Shown here piece by piece: positions 1 to 8,159 of a DNA stretch of 64,000 bases. Position numbers and translations under genes: made by a program. The DNA lies in contig NZ_CP077640.1 of the NCBI RefSeq assembly GCF_019056395.1, positions 51,499-115,498 on the forward strand, given 5' to 3'. The number at the start of each line of letters is the position of its first letter. The stretch's first letter is position 1. Source of the stretch: Terribacillus sp. DMT04. Its GTDB lineage: Bacteria > Bacillota > Bacilli > Bacillales > Amphibacillaceae. The notes beneath the pieces are model-generated. The model worked only from the letters and a program-made list of their open reading frames with translations. It searched no databases and was not told the origin of the DNA.

Positions 1-1
1 T

Positions 2-157
2 CTTTCAGATTACTCTAGTAACTATAAACTTTTAAAAAAGTATGCTTGGATAGCAAACTATCATAACTTTTTCTGCGATAAGTTCTTAATAGACGCGGAA
101 GAGTATAAAATAGACACACCTATTCAGATGTCAGATCCGAGACAAATATCCACATAA
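2..157 (+). CDS. 3' end of an unknown gene cut by the window edge
   Basis: The frame is open from the window edge to TAA at 155-157, about 51 residues ending DPRQIST. It is rich in Tyr, Lys and Asn and has no motif I recognise. The hairpin at 219-252 downstream could be its terminator, which supports it being the end of a real gene. Function unknown. Confidence 0.5.
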   Translation, partial: LSDYSSNYKLLKKYAWIANYHNFFCDKFLIDAEEYKIDTPIQMSDPRQIST

Positions 158-218
158 AATATAAGGCCAATTAATGAGATGAGGATCCAGGATAATTCAT
201 TTATTAACAGCATAAATT

Positions 219-252
219 AAAAACAGCTACCGCATTTGGGAGCTGTTTTATT
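219..252 (+). terminator. Intrinsic terminator
   Basis: Stem AAACAGCT / AGCTGTTT with a 12-base loop, followed by TTTTATT. It lies after the partial gene and just before the iteron array. Confidence 0.6.
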
Positions 253-280
253 AAGATTTAATAATATCTTCTAGATGTAA

Positions 281-774
281 TCGGGTATTTCTGCATGTAG
301 TAAAAATAACCTTAGAAACTTCTATTATTCTTCGGGTATTTATACATAAGTTCTATTAATGTTCGGGTATTTCTGCAGTTTCTCTATCATATATCGGGAC
401 TTTCTGTATTAATTCTACTTTCTTTCGGGTAATTCAACACTTTATTATATTTCACAAAAGATTATTGTTCTGATTCACAAGAAGATGTGTAAGCTTTTTC
501 GATAATTTATCGGGAGTTTCTGCAAATTTAGCATGTATTCTATATAATCTTGCTTCTCATATTAGAGTTTGTTTCTATTTCTTCATAAATCTCTGTAAAT
601 CTTCGGGTATTTCTACACCTTTATAAACTGAAATTTTTTTCAAGTCTGCAACCATGCGCACTCTTAAAAATCTCTATTTTCTTTCGGGAAATTCTACACT
701 GCTTTTCACTCTATTTTATGCTTTTATAAAAGTCTTTTCTACAAAGTTTCTGCTTTTAATCGGGAGTTTCTGCA
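281..774 (+). repeat. Iteron array, candidate origin of replication
   Basis: Nine direct copies of a 15-base unit, consensus TCGGGTATTTCTGCA, start at 281, 332, 363, 394, 425, 510, 603, 684 and 760. TCGGG is invariant; positions 6-15 vary a little (TATTTCTGCA, AGTTTCTGCA, TATTTCTACA, ACTTTCTGTA). The first copies at 332, 363, 394 and 425 are exactly 31 bases apart. The surrounding DNA is very AT-rich. Position directly upstream of the initiator gene at 866 is the classic layout of an iteron-controlled theta replicon. Binding by that protein is inferred. Confidence 0.8.
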
Positions 775-865
775 ATTTTGACCTCAAGATTGAATTCTAT
801 TATAAATGGTTAATAGAGGTAACTATACTACTACATTTTACTAATTATCCAAGGAGGCGGCTGCT

Positions 866-1969
866 TTGAAACTAGAATTCAGAAATCATACACCTATAGC
901 AAATAAGTGGTTAATCGTCTTCTCCGGTATTAATAAGAATGCAGTAGACAAGAACGGTAAGAAGATTTACGAGCAACACGCATTTCATATCCCAAAGAGA
1001 TGGATCTCTGTTAAATGGAGCCGCAGTATGATCAAGCAAATGTTAGCATACATGGCCTTATCTGATAGTGAAGGTAATGCTGGAGTTATCCATCTTGATA
1101 CATTGGCTACATACATAGGATGTTCTACAAAAACCGTTCAGAATAATAACAGAACTTTTGAAGCGCTGCAGCTCATTGAACGAACTGAGCTATGGTCTAA
1201 TTTAGTATGCATTAAGCTTTCTAAGTATCGTGAAAACTTTTTGGATCTCTATACCTCCCCTGTAAAAGGAGGCTCTTTGACAAGCGTTAATCCTGGTTCT
1301 GAAAGTGAAGAAACTAAATATTACTCCCGAACTGGTTACACCACTATCAAAAGAGAAGCTATGATAGAACTTCTTGGACTTTTAAACGTAAATGAGCTGC
1401 GCATTGCTTGCAGATCTTTTTATTTGTTTGAAAAAGAAGTAAATGTCGGCAAAAACTCAAAAGCTTATCTTACATATAATGACCTTAAGGGTATTTTACC
1501 AAAATACTATGTATTCAAAGCTAATATTAAAAAGACATTCAAGTATTTAAGTACTCTGTTCAGTTTTAAGACATTAGAAGAGAAAGAGATCGTAGAATCA
1601 TTAAGTAAAAGCACTGAGTCGATTCCAACGCAACTTCAGAAGCTAAAAAGTAGATTCATTGTATCTTTCCAGCTACATAAACAGAAAAACAGCCGCCTTA
1701 CACTCCAAGAAGAAATTAAAGAAGCAGATTCTGCATTTGATCTTTTCTTCTTGGAGACGAAAATAAGGCCTATTTCTAATGAACAGAAAAGCTCACTCAT
1801 TTCTGAATTTGGTCTGGCCAAACTAAGCCAGGCTCTTGATGAAATAATAACTATAATTAAAGGTAACTACTCTCAAACCAGATCTATGCTATTAGATGAA
1901 TTAGAAAGTACACCTGTCAATTCCATAAAACATTTCATTACTAGTGAAAAGGTGCAATTGAGTAAATAA
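866..1969 (+). CDS. Plasmid replication initiator protein (iteron-binding type)
   Basis: A 367-residue protein starting at TTG 866, eight bases after AAGGAGG at 851-857. The N-terminal third holds a winged-helix-like stretch (about residues 60-110) in which HLDTLATYIGCSTKTVQNN reads as helix-turn-helix. A second alpha-rich part around residues 160-250 would fit the two winged-helix layout of Rep_3-like or RepA initiators, but I cannot assign a named family. The strongest evidence for its role is context: nine iterons end 90 bases upstream. It probably binds them to open the origin and may autoregulate. The origin-proximal terminator at 2035 isolates it from the neighbouring minus-strand operon. 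Confidence 0.65.
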   Translation: MKLEFRNHTPIANKWLIVFSGINKNAVDKNGKKIYEQHAFHIPKRWISVKWSRSMIKQMLAYMALSDSEGNAGVIHLDTLATYIGCSTKTVQNNNRTFEALQLIERTELWSNLVCIKLSKYRENFLDLYTSPVKGGSLTSVNPGSESEETKYYSRTGYTTIKREAMIELLGLLNVNELRIACRSFYLFEKEVNVGKNSKAYLTYNDLKGILPKYYVFKANIKKTFKYLSTLFSFKTLEEKEIVESLSKSTESIPTQLQKLKSRFIVSFQLHKQKNSRLTLQEEIKEADSAFDLFFLETKIRPISNEQKSSLISEFGLAKLSQALDEIITIIKGNYSQTRSMLLDELESTPVNSIKHFITSEKVQLSK

Positions 1970-2034
1970 GGGCCTTTATTTGTCATGCTTAAATTTTGTA
2001 TTATTCGCTACTCCAATAATAATTTAATAAGAAG

Positions 2035-2089
2035 AAGGAACTAATAATGATTCTGCAGTGACAAGAAATCAACTTTAGTTCCTTTTTTT
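2035..2089 (+). terminator. Intrinsic terminator after the initiator gene
   Basis: AAGGAACTAA pairs with TTTAGTTCCTT around a 30-base loop, followed by TTTTTTT at 2083-2089. It probably ends the Rep transcript. Confidence 0.6.
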
Positions 2090-2501
2090 GGAACTTCAAG
2101 AAATAAATCAAAAGAGATAGCAGTTTATCAAATATAAAGAAAATAATTCAGAATATATATAAATTAATAGTAACTATAGACAAAAAAACAATAGAAATAT
2201 ATTTTTTCATAACAACTAAGTAATATTTCATTTGTACAATAGCCACCGAAACCCTTCTATAAAAGGCTTTTTAATGATTTTCATTTCACAATTTCTTTTA
2301 ATGTCCTTTAATTTCTTTAAATCTTATATAAGTATATTATTCATATTCGATATTTTTATATCTTTTTTTTCAACCGTTATAAGTGCGGAAGTACTATGTG
2401 CGTAATAAGGAGTCTTAAATTAGAAGTATTGAAGAGTAATTAGAAGAAGGATTGCCACTATTGATTCTACTACGTCATAGATAATGTTTACTGATAGAGT
2501 A
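2090..2501. other. AT-rich intergenic stretch without a recognisable gene
   Basis: No frame with a ribosome binding site and convincing length was found. Long A and T runs dominate (for example near 2200 and 2360). It separates the replication module from the convergent minus-strand operon. Confidence 0.5.
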
Positions 2502-2536
2502 ATTTAAAAAAGCTGCAGATAAAGTAATCTGCAGCT
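2502..2536 (-). terminator. Terminator of the TIR operon
   Basis: On the minus strand AGCTGCAGAT at 2536-2527 pairs with ATCTGCAGCT at 2520-2511 across a six-base loop, followed by TTTTTTAAATT. It lies nine bases after the stop of the 52-residue gene at 2545. Confidence 0.75.
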
Positions 2537-2544
2537 TCTATATA

Positions 2545-2703
2545 TTATGCTCTCTTCAACCGATCTAGAGGATGAATGTATTCAGCTTTCTTAGAGTAAA
2601 CAAGAACACCAACGTTTTTATCGTCTTTTTTGTTTTTCGCTTCTTCAGGTGTAACAGCAGCACTATACAGTTTTTTTGGTTCAAACTTTTTAATTGTGCT
2701 CAT
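2545..2703 (-). CDS. 52-residue protein translationally coupled to the TIR-like effector
   Basis: A short frame from ATG 2703 to TAA 2545, preceded by GGAGGTGGAG. Its ATG overlaps the stop of the upstream gene (ATGA), so the two are very likely co-translated. The product begins MSTIKKFEPKKLYSAA, is basic and lysine-rich (KNKKDDKN in the middle) and has no membrane segment. It is the last gene before the terminator at 2502-2536. An accessory or immunity partner of the TIR-like protein is conceivable but purely inferred from coupling. Confidence 0.65.
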   Translation of the reverse strand: MSTIKKFEPKKLYSAAVTPEEAKNKKDDKNVGVLVYSKKAEYIHPLDRLKRA

Positions 2704-3707
2704 TGTTCTCCACCTCCACTTTCATTTAATAATCTCTGAACAATTGCAATTACATCATTATTGTAGTCTGTTAAACTGTCAAGATGTTCTTGGCTTAGTT
2801 CTTTACTTCCCGATATATGGACCGTCAAAACGAACTTCTTAGCTACATGATAGCATATTAGGTACGTCTTAGTAAGACCTGAGTCCTTATACAAAGTATA
2901 TTTTTCTTTCTTATCCTTAAAGCATTCAATAACCATGATTTGACTTTGATAATCTACATCAAAATCATAGTGACCACCTATACCCACGTTACCTGCAACT
3001 TGAGAAATACCTTCTGGGCTTGCTTCCCAAATGCTTGTACCATCTAGGCTATAATGCATTTTCGTTAATTCATCAGGTATTTTATAGTTATGGTTAAACG
3101 ATGTAGAAAGTATATCCATCTTATCTTGCTCACCTTTAAATAACTTATCCGTTAAATGAGTATAAAACAATGTTGCTTTAATAAATGGATCAGTATCTGC
3201 TTTAATTCTTTCCAGCTCTTCCATAAGTTCCACTTCCGGCTTTTTTATCTTACCTAATTCAACAATTTTCTCATTTATATAACCGCAATGTTTTGATACT
3301 GCTGCTTTTATGTTATCGTCTTCTCTATTTTTATATGCCATTGTAGTTAGACCTGTAAAATCAGAAGGCAACTTATAATCACTTTCAGCAGTTGAATCTG
3401 GATGTAAAAAGAATACTCGTTCCCTTCCAAGTTTGCCCCAAAACAATCCTAATTCAAACATTGAGTTATCACGAGTCTTTTTATAATTAACATTGCGCAT
3501 GTTTACAATATCATCTGGAGATAATATAAACACTGCAAAATCATTAGTTTCTAACTGTTTCTCTAAGTCATCCATTGGATATTTCTGAAAATCAAAAGCA
3601 CTATTCCAAGGGGTCACTTCAGCTGTATGTTCCAGATGATCTTGTACTGCAGTCACATATTTTAAAGATTCCGCTGCAGAACCAATAAATACTCTAGGAT
3701 TATTCAT
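2700..3707 (-). CDS. TIR-like nucleotide-binding (CAP12/Pycsar-type) effector protein
   Basis: A 335-residue protein. Residues 4-130 match the bacterial TIR-like family described as predicted nucleotide-binding proteins and seen in Cap12/PycTIR effectors: RVFIGSAAE at the first strand, DFAVFILSPDD, then RDNSMFELGLFWGKLGRERVFF with the conserved RDN and a Glu at 85 in the position of the NAD-hydrolase glutamate. Residues 160-335 form a second domain I do not recognise. Family members degrade NAD+ in anti-phage defence. No cyclase gene is present in the window, so Pycsar or CBASS membership is not shown. GGAGGA precedes the ATG. It follows the primase-like gene by 26 bases and overlaps the 52-residue gene by 4. 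Confidence 0.7.
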   Translation of the reverse strand: MNNPRVFIGSAAESLKYVTAVQDHLEHTAEVTPWNSAFDFQKYPMDDLEKQLETNDFAVFILSPDDIVNMRNVNYKKTRDNSMFELGLFWGKLGRERVFFLHPDSTAESDYKLPSDFTGLTTMAYKNREDDNIKAAVSKHCGYINEKIVELGKIKKPEVELMEELERIKADTDPFIKATLFYTHLTDKLFKGEQDKMDILSTSFNHNYKIPDELTKMHYSLDGTSIWEASPEGISQVAGNVGIGGHYDFDVDYQSQIMVIECFKDKKEKYTLYKDSGLTKTYLICYHVAKKFVLTVHISGSKELSQEHLDSLTDYNNDVIAIVQRLLNESGGGEQ

Positions 3708-3733
3708 ATTTGTTCCTCCTACAAATTTCTTTT

Positions 3734-5017
3734 TTAGAATAAGGCATTAATATTCGGCTTCTTACGTCCAATAAATAGATCATCTATGCCTTTACCGTCC
3801 TCTGCGTTCCATATAACCATATTAACATGGTAACCCCTGATTTTAAGCTCTTTTACGCATTTCATAAGATTAAGTCTAACGTATGGATTATTTACTACGT
3901 CCGCGTCAAAAGCCAAATTTATTACCTCTACACGCATGTCCTCTAATAGCGGTAAAACCATTTGCCATGCGTTAACTCCAGGAAGCCCTAAAAAGATATT
4001 GCCGTATTCTTTAAGCTCACTTTCTGTAAGAATCTCCTGTATTTTATCTGAAGCAATATCAATCTTGAGAGGACCTTCGGATAGCCAAACAGATTTTGCT
4101 TGAATTCCGTTTTCTCCTCTTTTCCGGATACCTGTAGGTAGTGATACGTGAATAGGTGGTGGGTCACCAGAACCTGTTCCTTTTGGTTTATTAGCAGAAC
4201 TAAGCCAGTAATATCTGTTACCTTTTTTCAATGTTACTGACCCAAGAATATCCTTTATCTTTAAATCCTTTTCAGAAATATTGTCATAGATAAAAACACC
4301 CTTATCCAGTTCAAATGTCTTTTCATAAAGGAGTTCATTATCTTTATAAATACGCACAACATTCGGCTGCTCTATGACTTCAGCTGTTAAGCCAGGATAC
4401 CTTTGATCCACTTTCACGTCATTAGGTGGATTATCTAATCGATATTGAAATCCCACTATCTGTTGCCGAGTATTTCTAAAAGGAATCAATATTCCTGATC
4501 TGCCGCTAATTGTCCAATAGCTGCTACCATACTTACCTTGTGCTTCGTAAAAGCCAGGCACACCTTTGAAGTCGTCTATACCTAATCTTTTCTGAACCTC
4601 TTTAACAACGACCCAAGGCTTGTCCGGAAATGAGCGGTATTCTCTTTCCTGTACCTGATTGAGACTTAACCCTCTTTCAGGAGAGGTAAGGTGCTGTATG
4701 TGTTCATTTGTTAAGGTTAGACAATTGATTAGCTCTGAATATACGCGGTGAAGAGTATCTTCATCAGCTTTTGGTTCACTCACCTCGATAACCTGCTTAT
4801 CGTCGATTTTTTGTCTTCGTTGATCTTCATTAAGATAATGAAGGTACGAAGGTAATGAAGAATTTTTACTGAAGTATTTATTACTTTCAACTCTTATACA
4901 AGCGACCATATTTCCATCTTTATGTTGCATACATGCACCTGTTTTACCACATACCGGGCAAGCAATCTTAGTGAACTCGTACCACCCTTTTATTCTTGTT
5001 CTCCGTAATTCTTTCAT
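3734..5017 (-). CDS. Primase-like protein with zinc finger and DUF3854/TOPRIM-like domain
   Basis: A 427-residue protein. I place the start at ATG 5017 because AGGAG lies seven bases before it; a GTG five codons upstream overlaps that site. Cys20, Cys23, Cys29 and Cys40 form a small zinc-binding motif like those at the start of primases. The C-terminal part has WLSEGPLKIDIAS near residue 312 and LAFDADVV near 368, the acidic motifs of the TOPRIM-like DUF3854 domain of plasmid and phage primases. It probably makes primers for plasmid replication or for the transferred strand. It is transcribed after the CpaE-like gene, beyond a leader hairpin at 5082-5148, and is followed by the TIR-like gene. 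No helicase domain is fused. Confidence 0.65.
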   Translation of the reverse strand: MKELRRTRIKGWYEFTKIACPVCGKTGACMQHKDGNMVACIRVESNKYFSKNSSLPSYLHYLNEDQRRQKIDDKQVIEVSEPKADEDTLHRVYSELINCLTLTNEHIQHLTSPERGLSLNQVQEREYRSFPDKPWVVVKEVQKRLGIDDFKGVPGFYEAQGKYGSSYWTISGRSGILIPFRNTRQQIVGFQYRLDNPPNDVKVDQRYPGLTAEVIEQPNVVRIYKDNELLYEKTFELDKGVFIYDNISEKDLKIKDILGSVTLKKGNRYYWLSSANKPKGTGSGDPPPIHVSLPTGIRKRGENGIQAKSVWLSEGPLKIDIASDKIQEILTESELKEYGNIFLGLPGVNAWQMVLPLLEDMRVEVINLAFDADVVNNPYVRLNLMKCVKELKIRGYHVNMVIWNAEDGKGIDDLFIGRKKPNINALF

Positions 5018-5081
5018 TTGTACACTCCTCACTTTGTTTGATAAAAGCTATCTTTCTATCACCGTTGTTCTCCATAAACAC

Positions 5082-5148
5082 AAAAAAAGTGGTCCTAAGA
5101 ATAGAGAACAACACATTAATGTGTTAATCACTAGTCCAAGGACCACTT
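5082..5148 (-). terminator. Leader or intercistronic terminator before the primase-like gene
   Basis: On the minus strand AAGTGGTCCT (5148-5139) pairs with AGGACCACTT (5096-5087), followed by TTTTTTTG. The loop contains the palindrome AACACATTAATGTGTT. The site lies 65 bases before ATG 5017 and 95 bases after the CpaE-like stop, so it can end the upstream transcript or attenuate the primase-TIR operon. Confidence 0.65.
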
Positions 5149-5243
5149 GATAAGTTTAGTTTAAAGAACCTGCAAGCTAACTGCTGCAAACGAAAATAAA
5201 AAGATAAGTTTCAAGATAATCATACCTTTAAAATTTTCGCTTA

Positions 5244-6599
5244 TCAAGAGCCACTAGGCTGCAGAAAAGACTGAAGGCGTTTGAATAGTCCTGGTTTTTT
5301 GTTCTTAGCGTAGTCATCTCCAAGTAAGTCAGATGCTAATATATGAAAAATTGGATTTAGTTCATTTTGTACCTGCTGTACTTCTATTAAAGGCTTTTTG
5401 TCGAGATAATTTTTATATATCTCTTCCGTCAAATCCGGAACTGCTGTAAGTAAAGGGATGCCTAATTGCTTGGCCAAATCATCACTACGTACGAATGGGA
5501 AGTCCTTTATAAAGATGAGTTTGGCATCTAGGTTATAGGTACTTATGGTATTTTTGATGTAGTTCTTCCAAGCAAGAATCTGTTGATAGGAACCATCGAC
5601 AAGAATCCAAATCTCATCAAGGTATTCTAATGTATCAAGCGTATGATTAGCCATTTCACCAGTAGGTAAATCTACTATAGTGACATCAAAGTACTTCGGA
5701 GTATTAATGTATTGTTTTATATGCTCTTTACTCCATGAAGTTGATTTTGCATCCTCATCATCTAGTGGGAGCCAATGTACTCCTTTAAATTGCCACTCCA
5801 CGGAGCTTGGGTGCTTCTCTGGATGATTTAGTACTTGTATAAATGAATTCCAGTTATCCGGGGTCTTTGTATATCTCATTAGCATGCTCTTCAATAATTG
5901 CTTTTGAGTAAGCCCTTCAATCACAGCGCAAGGAATATTGTACATGCCCAAATAAATAGAGAAATTAACTGCTAAAGTTGTTACACCGATACGGTGTAGA
6001 GGAGACCAAATACCAATGGTTTTATTTCTATCCCAATTTCCATTGTTAAAGGCTTTTCTCCTTATCAGTAATGAGCGTTCAGATAATAAATCAATCTCTT
6101 CTTCTTCAGTTGTCGTATCATTGTTTTCTTGAATTAATTTCTTACCCTCTTCTTCTATCATTCTAGACATACTGTCATCAACTATATCAGGGTATGGATC
6201 GCCCACTTCTACAGGGTTGTAATCATTCTCAGTGTCATTTACTTCTGGTTTCTCTTGTTTCTCTTCATTAGCGATTTCAAAGACATTAGAGCCATGTTTT
6301 CGTATCCAGGCAACAAATGCCTTAACATCATTAAATATCAAGTGTCCAGGCTTTATCTCATGCAATACATTGTCTTGTGTACTCCGAATTAAACAAGTTG
6401 CATTTGCAAATTGTAACTTCTTGTAATCCTCAACAGACACATACTTTTCATCAGTAACCAGAAAATCACATTCAACTTTCGATACATCGATTTTCTCTTC
6501 AATGACTGAGATAGAAAGCTCTTCAATGACCGCGCCGAATTCGCTGCGAACAATATTGAGTAATGTATTGTCACATATTGCTAAAGAGATTTTCTTCAT
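5244..6599 (-). CDS. CpaE/TadZ-like MinD-family protein with degenerate Walker A
   Basis: A 451-residue protein with a receiver-like N-terminal domain (MKKISLAICDNTLLNIVRSE), an acidic linker (ending TTTEEEEIDLL, near 165-175) and a MinD/ParA-type domain from about residue 195. The deviant Walker A reads SPLHRIGVTTLAVNF, without the usual lysine. FDVTIVDLPTGE is the Walker B-like strand. Such proteins position Tad/Flp pilus machinery at the membrane. It resembles the two CpaE-like proteins at 28912 and 31210 but is encoded 22 kb away beside replication genes. AGGAGAG precedes ATG 6599. The frame overlaps the XRE gene upstream by 29 bases. A role in plasmid positioning is an alternative. Confidence 0.65.
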   Translation of the reverse strand: MKKISLAICDNTLLNIVRSEFGAVIEELSISVIEEKIDVSKVECDFLVTDEKYVSVEDYKKLQFANATCLIRSTQDNVLHEIKPGHLIFNDVKAFVAWIRKHGSNVFEIANEEKQEKPEVNDTENDYNPVEVGDPYPDIVDDSMSRMIEEEGKKLIQENNDTTTEEEEIDLLSERSLLIRRKAFNNGNWDRNKTIGIWSPLHRIGVTTLAVNFSIYLGMYNIPCAVIEGLTQKQLLKSMLMRYTKTPDNWNSFIQVLNHPEKHPSSVEWQFKGVHWLPLDDEDAKSTSWSKEHIKQYINTPKYFDVTIVDLPTGEMANHTLDTLEYLDEIWILVDGSYQQILAWKNYIKNTISTYNLDAKLIFIKDFPFVRSDDLAKQLGIPLLTAVPDLTEEIYKNYLDKKPLIEVQQVQNELNPIFHILASDLLGDDYAKNKKPGLFKRLQSFLQPSGS

Positions 6600-6816
6600 T
6601 TCTGATTCTCTCCTGTTTTATATATGTGTTAATTCTTTCTCTAATTTGAGGAGTAAAAGGAAACTTGCGATTTTCTACCTGCCCTATGTAACTTGCGGAG
6701 AATCCCAGATCTTTTGCGAATTGATACTGACTTCTACCTAAACGTTTTCTAAGGATAATCAATCTCTCAATATCGTCCTCTATTGTGCTGATTTCATTAA
6801 AGCTATTGATATTCAC
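6571..6816 (-). CDS. XRE-family transcriptional regulator
   Basis: An 81-residue protein from GTG 6816, with AAGGGTG six bases upstream. The frame is open further upstream, but that extension runs through a terminator hairpin (6846-6888), so this start fits better. The HTH reads GRSQYQFAKDLGFSASYIGQVENRKF, the usual helix-turn-helix of Cro/C1-type repressors. It is the first gene of the minus-strand operon and lies next to divergent promoters, so it probably controls one or both directions. Confidence 0.7.
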   Translation of the reverse strand: MNINSFNEISTIEDDIERLIILRKRLGRSQYQFAKDLGFSASYIGQVENRKFPFTPQIRERINTYIKQERIRNEENLFSNM

Positions 6817-6845
6817 CTTTATCACCCTTGTGCCAGAATTTAAAA

Positions 6846-6890
6846 TAAAAAAACCGCTATTATCCCTTTTCTTGGGATTATAGCGGTTTT
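6846..6890 (-). terminator. Leader terminator ahead of the XRE gene
   Basis: On the minus strand AAAACCGCTATAATCCC pairs with GGGATAATAGCGGTTTT across AAGAAAA, followed by TTTTTTT. It lies between the promoter -10 at 6914-6919 and the gene start, with no gene between, so it acts as an attenuator rather than an end-of-gene terminator. Confidence 0.75.
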
Positions 6891-6908
6891 CGCTTCGTTT
6901 ATAATTTG

Positions 6909-6922
6909 AGATTATTATAGCA
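6909..6922 (-). promoter_or_regulatory. Minus-strand extended -10 promoter
   Basis: TGTGCTATAAT on the minus strand (TATAAT at 6919-6914) is an extended -10. No good -35 is visible. It faces away from the plus-strand promoter at 6950-6978, making a compact divergent control region. Confidence 0.5.
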
Positions 6923-6949
6923 CAATTTAAAGTGAAATCGGAAAAATAA

Positions 6950-6978
6950 TTGAGCAATTGCTACGAATGGGCTATACT
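6950..6978 (+). promoter_or_regulatory. SigA-like promoter of the Rad52-clamp-E1/E2/JAMM operon
   Basis: TTGAGC at 6950-6955, a 17-base spacer and TATACT at 6973-6978. Transcription would begin near 6985, giving a leader of about 170 bases before ATG 7156. Confidence 0.65.
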
Positions 6979-7009
6979 AGCCTTATATTCACTTTTTTTA
7001 ATCTTTTTA

Positions 7010-7107
7010 AGCAACTCATTTGAGTTAGCTGTTTCATTATTAATGACACGTTACGGAGCCTTTGAGGTTCATAGATATCCCGTCTATGTATCCTCAAGGG
7101 CTTTTTT
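7010..7107 (+). promoter_or_regulatory. Leader RNA: conserved bulged hairpin plus terminator (copy 1)
   Basis: AGC-AACTCA-TT-TGAGTT-A-GCT at 7010-7030 is a hairpin with a one-base A bulge on the 3' side, followed by GTTTCATTA. It is one of five such elements. At 7057-7107 AGCCTTTGAGG pairs with CCTCAAGGGCT around an inner ATAGA/TCTAT stem, followed by TTTTTT: an intrinsic terminator upstream of the first gene. Confidence 0.7.
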
Positions 7108-7155
7108 GCGTTTAAAAGACGTGAATAATAAATTCAGAAAGGGTGCAAAGAAATC

Positions 7156-8088
7156 ATGGGAGATAATTTAGACTTTGCAAGTATTGAACAGGAATTTAAA
7201 AAACCATTTAAAGATGATGAACTGGGTTGGAGAGTATTAAACTCATTCAAAAGGAATAACAAAACGTATGTGAACTTAGCAGCATATGTAGATAGTAGAG
7301 CAATTATGAAAAGACTAGATTCTATATTAGGTATTGATGGTTGGGAAGACATTTATGAAGAAATAAATGATGGTTTTAAATGTGGAATACGAATTTGGAT
7401 TACACAAGATCAATCCAGAATAAAATGGGATGGTGCTCCTCGTACTGATTTTGAATCAGTAAAAGGCGGTATGAGTAATGCATTCAAGCGTGCTGCAAAC
7501 AAATGGGGCATCGGTAGATACCTTTACGATGAAAGTCTCGTTTCTACCGAGCTACTTCCGCAAAGAGGTAATAATGGGGAATATAACTATTTCCAAGATA
7601 AAAAGAAAGACCTTAAAGGCTACTATAAAGTGCCTGTTAAATCACAAAAAGCTAAAGCACCAATAGAACCACCTGCTAGAGATGAAAGTGATCAAGAGTT
7701 AGAAAAGATATTTGAAGGCCTCAATGATTATGAATACAAATTAGGGTTATCAAACAAACCAAAGTTGAGCGTCAGGATCTTTAATAGAGCAAACAATATT
7801 ACAGAGAATTTGAATGTTAATCAAATTGATTACATTCATAATAAAGCTTCTAAAGCCGAACTGAAAAAATATTATTTAGCACTAAGACCGTTATACAACA
7901 TCTGTATGGCTGCTAATAAATTTGAAACTAGCTTAGATGAAGTTCTTAAATATGCTCAAATTATCAAACCAGAAATAGAAGTAACTAACGTATTCTCACT
8001 TTTATTTCAACTTACCAATGATGAGGTTAAGCAGATATTTGAGATAGCTGAAACGGAGTATAACAACAATAAAAAGCATGCAATGTAA
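7156..8088 (+). CDS. Rad52-family single-strand annealing protein
   Basis: A 310-residue protein. Residues 10-130 carry the Rad52/22 family pattern: VDSRAIMKRLDSILGIDGWEDIY, KCGIRIWI, then the signature KGGMSNAFKRAANKWGIGRYLYD, where the family usually has KGA-SDA-KRAA-WGIGRYLY. These proteins anneal complementary single strands coated by SSB, for example in plasmid or phage recombination. The C-terminal half (about 175-310) is not recognised. It is the first gene after the attenuated leader at 6979-7155. An SSB is encoded at 51733 and a sliding clamp directly downstream. AAGGGTG lies 12 bases before ATG 7156. Confidence 0.85.
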   Translation: MGDNLDFASIEQEFKKPFKDDELGWRVLNSFKRNNKTYVNLAAYVDSRAIMKRLDSILGIDGWEDIYEEINDGFKCGIRIWITQDQSRIKWDGAPRTDFESVKGGMSNAFKRAANKWGIGRYLYDESLVSTELLPQRGNNGEYNYFQDKKKDLKGYYKVPVKSQKAKAPIEPPARDESDQELEKIFEGLNDYEYKLGLSNKPKLSVRIFNRANNITENLNVNQIDYIHNKASKAELKKYYLALRPLYNICMAANKFETSLDEVLKYAQIIKPEIEVTNVFSLLFQLTNDEVKQIFEIAETEYNNNKKHAM

Positions 8089-8104
8089 TTGCTTCTAAGG
8101 GTGA

Positions 8105-8131
8105 ACAGGAGATAAATCTTCTGTTTTTTTA
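8105..8131 (+). terminator. Intercistronic terminator between Rad52-like and clamp genes
   Basis: ACAGGAGA pairs with TCTTCTGT (one G-U pair) with TTTTTTT after it. It ends 18 bases before the clamp gene's ribosome binding site. Confidence 0.5.
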
Positions 8132-8159
8132 TTTACATCAAACATTGGAGGAAGAAAAT

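Noticed and set aside
281..774. CRISPR array
   Set aside because: The repeats are only 15 bases, spacing is irregular beyond four copies, units vary and no cas gene is present; an iteron array fits better.
654..869. A 71-residue plus-strand frame across the iteron array
   Set aside because: It runs through two iterons, has no ribosome binding site and has a composition typical of AT-rich non-coding DNA.
2700..5017. Complete Pycsar or CBASS operon
   Set aside because: No nucleotide cyclase or CD-NTase gene is found near the TIR-like protein.
5161..5223. A 20-residue hydrophobic frame on the minus strand before the primase-like gene
   Set aside because: The purine-rich sequence lies only two bases from the ATG and nothing else supports translation.
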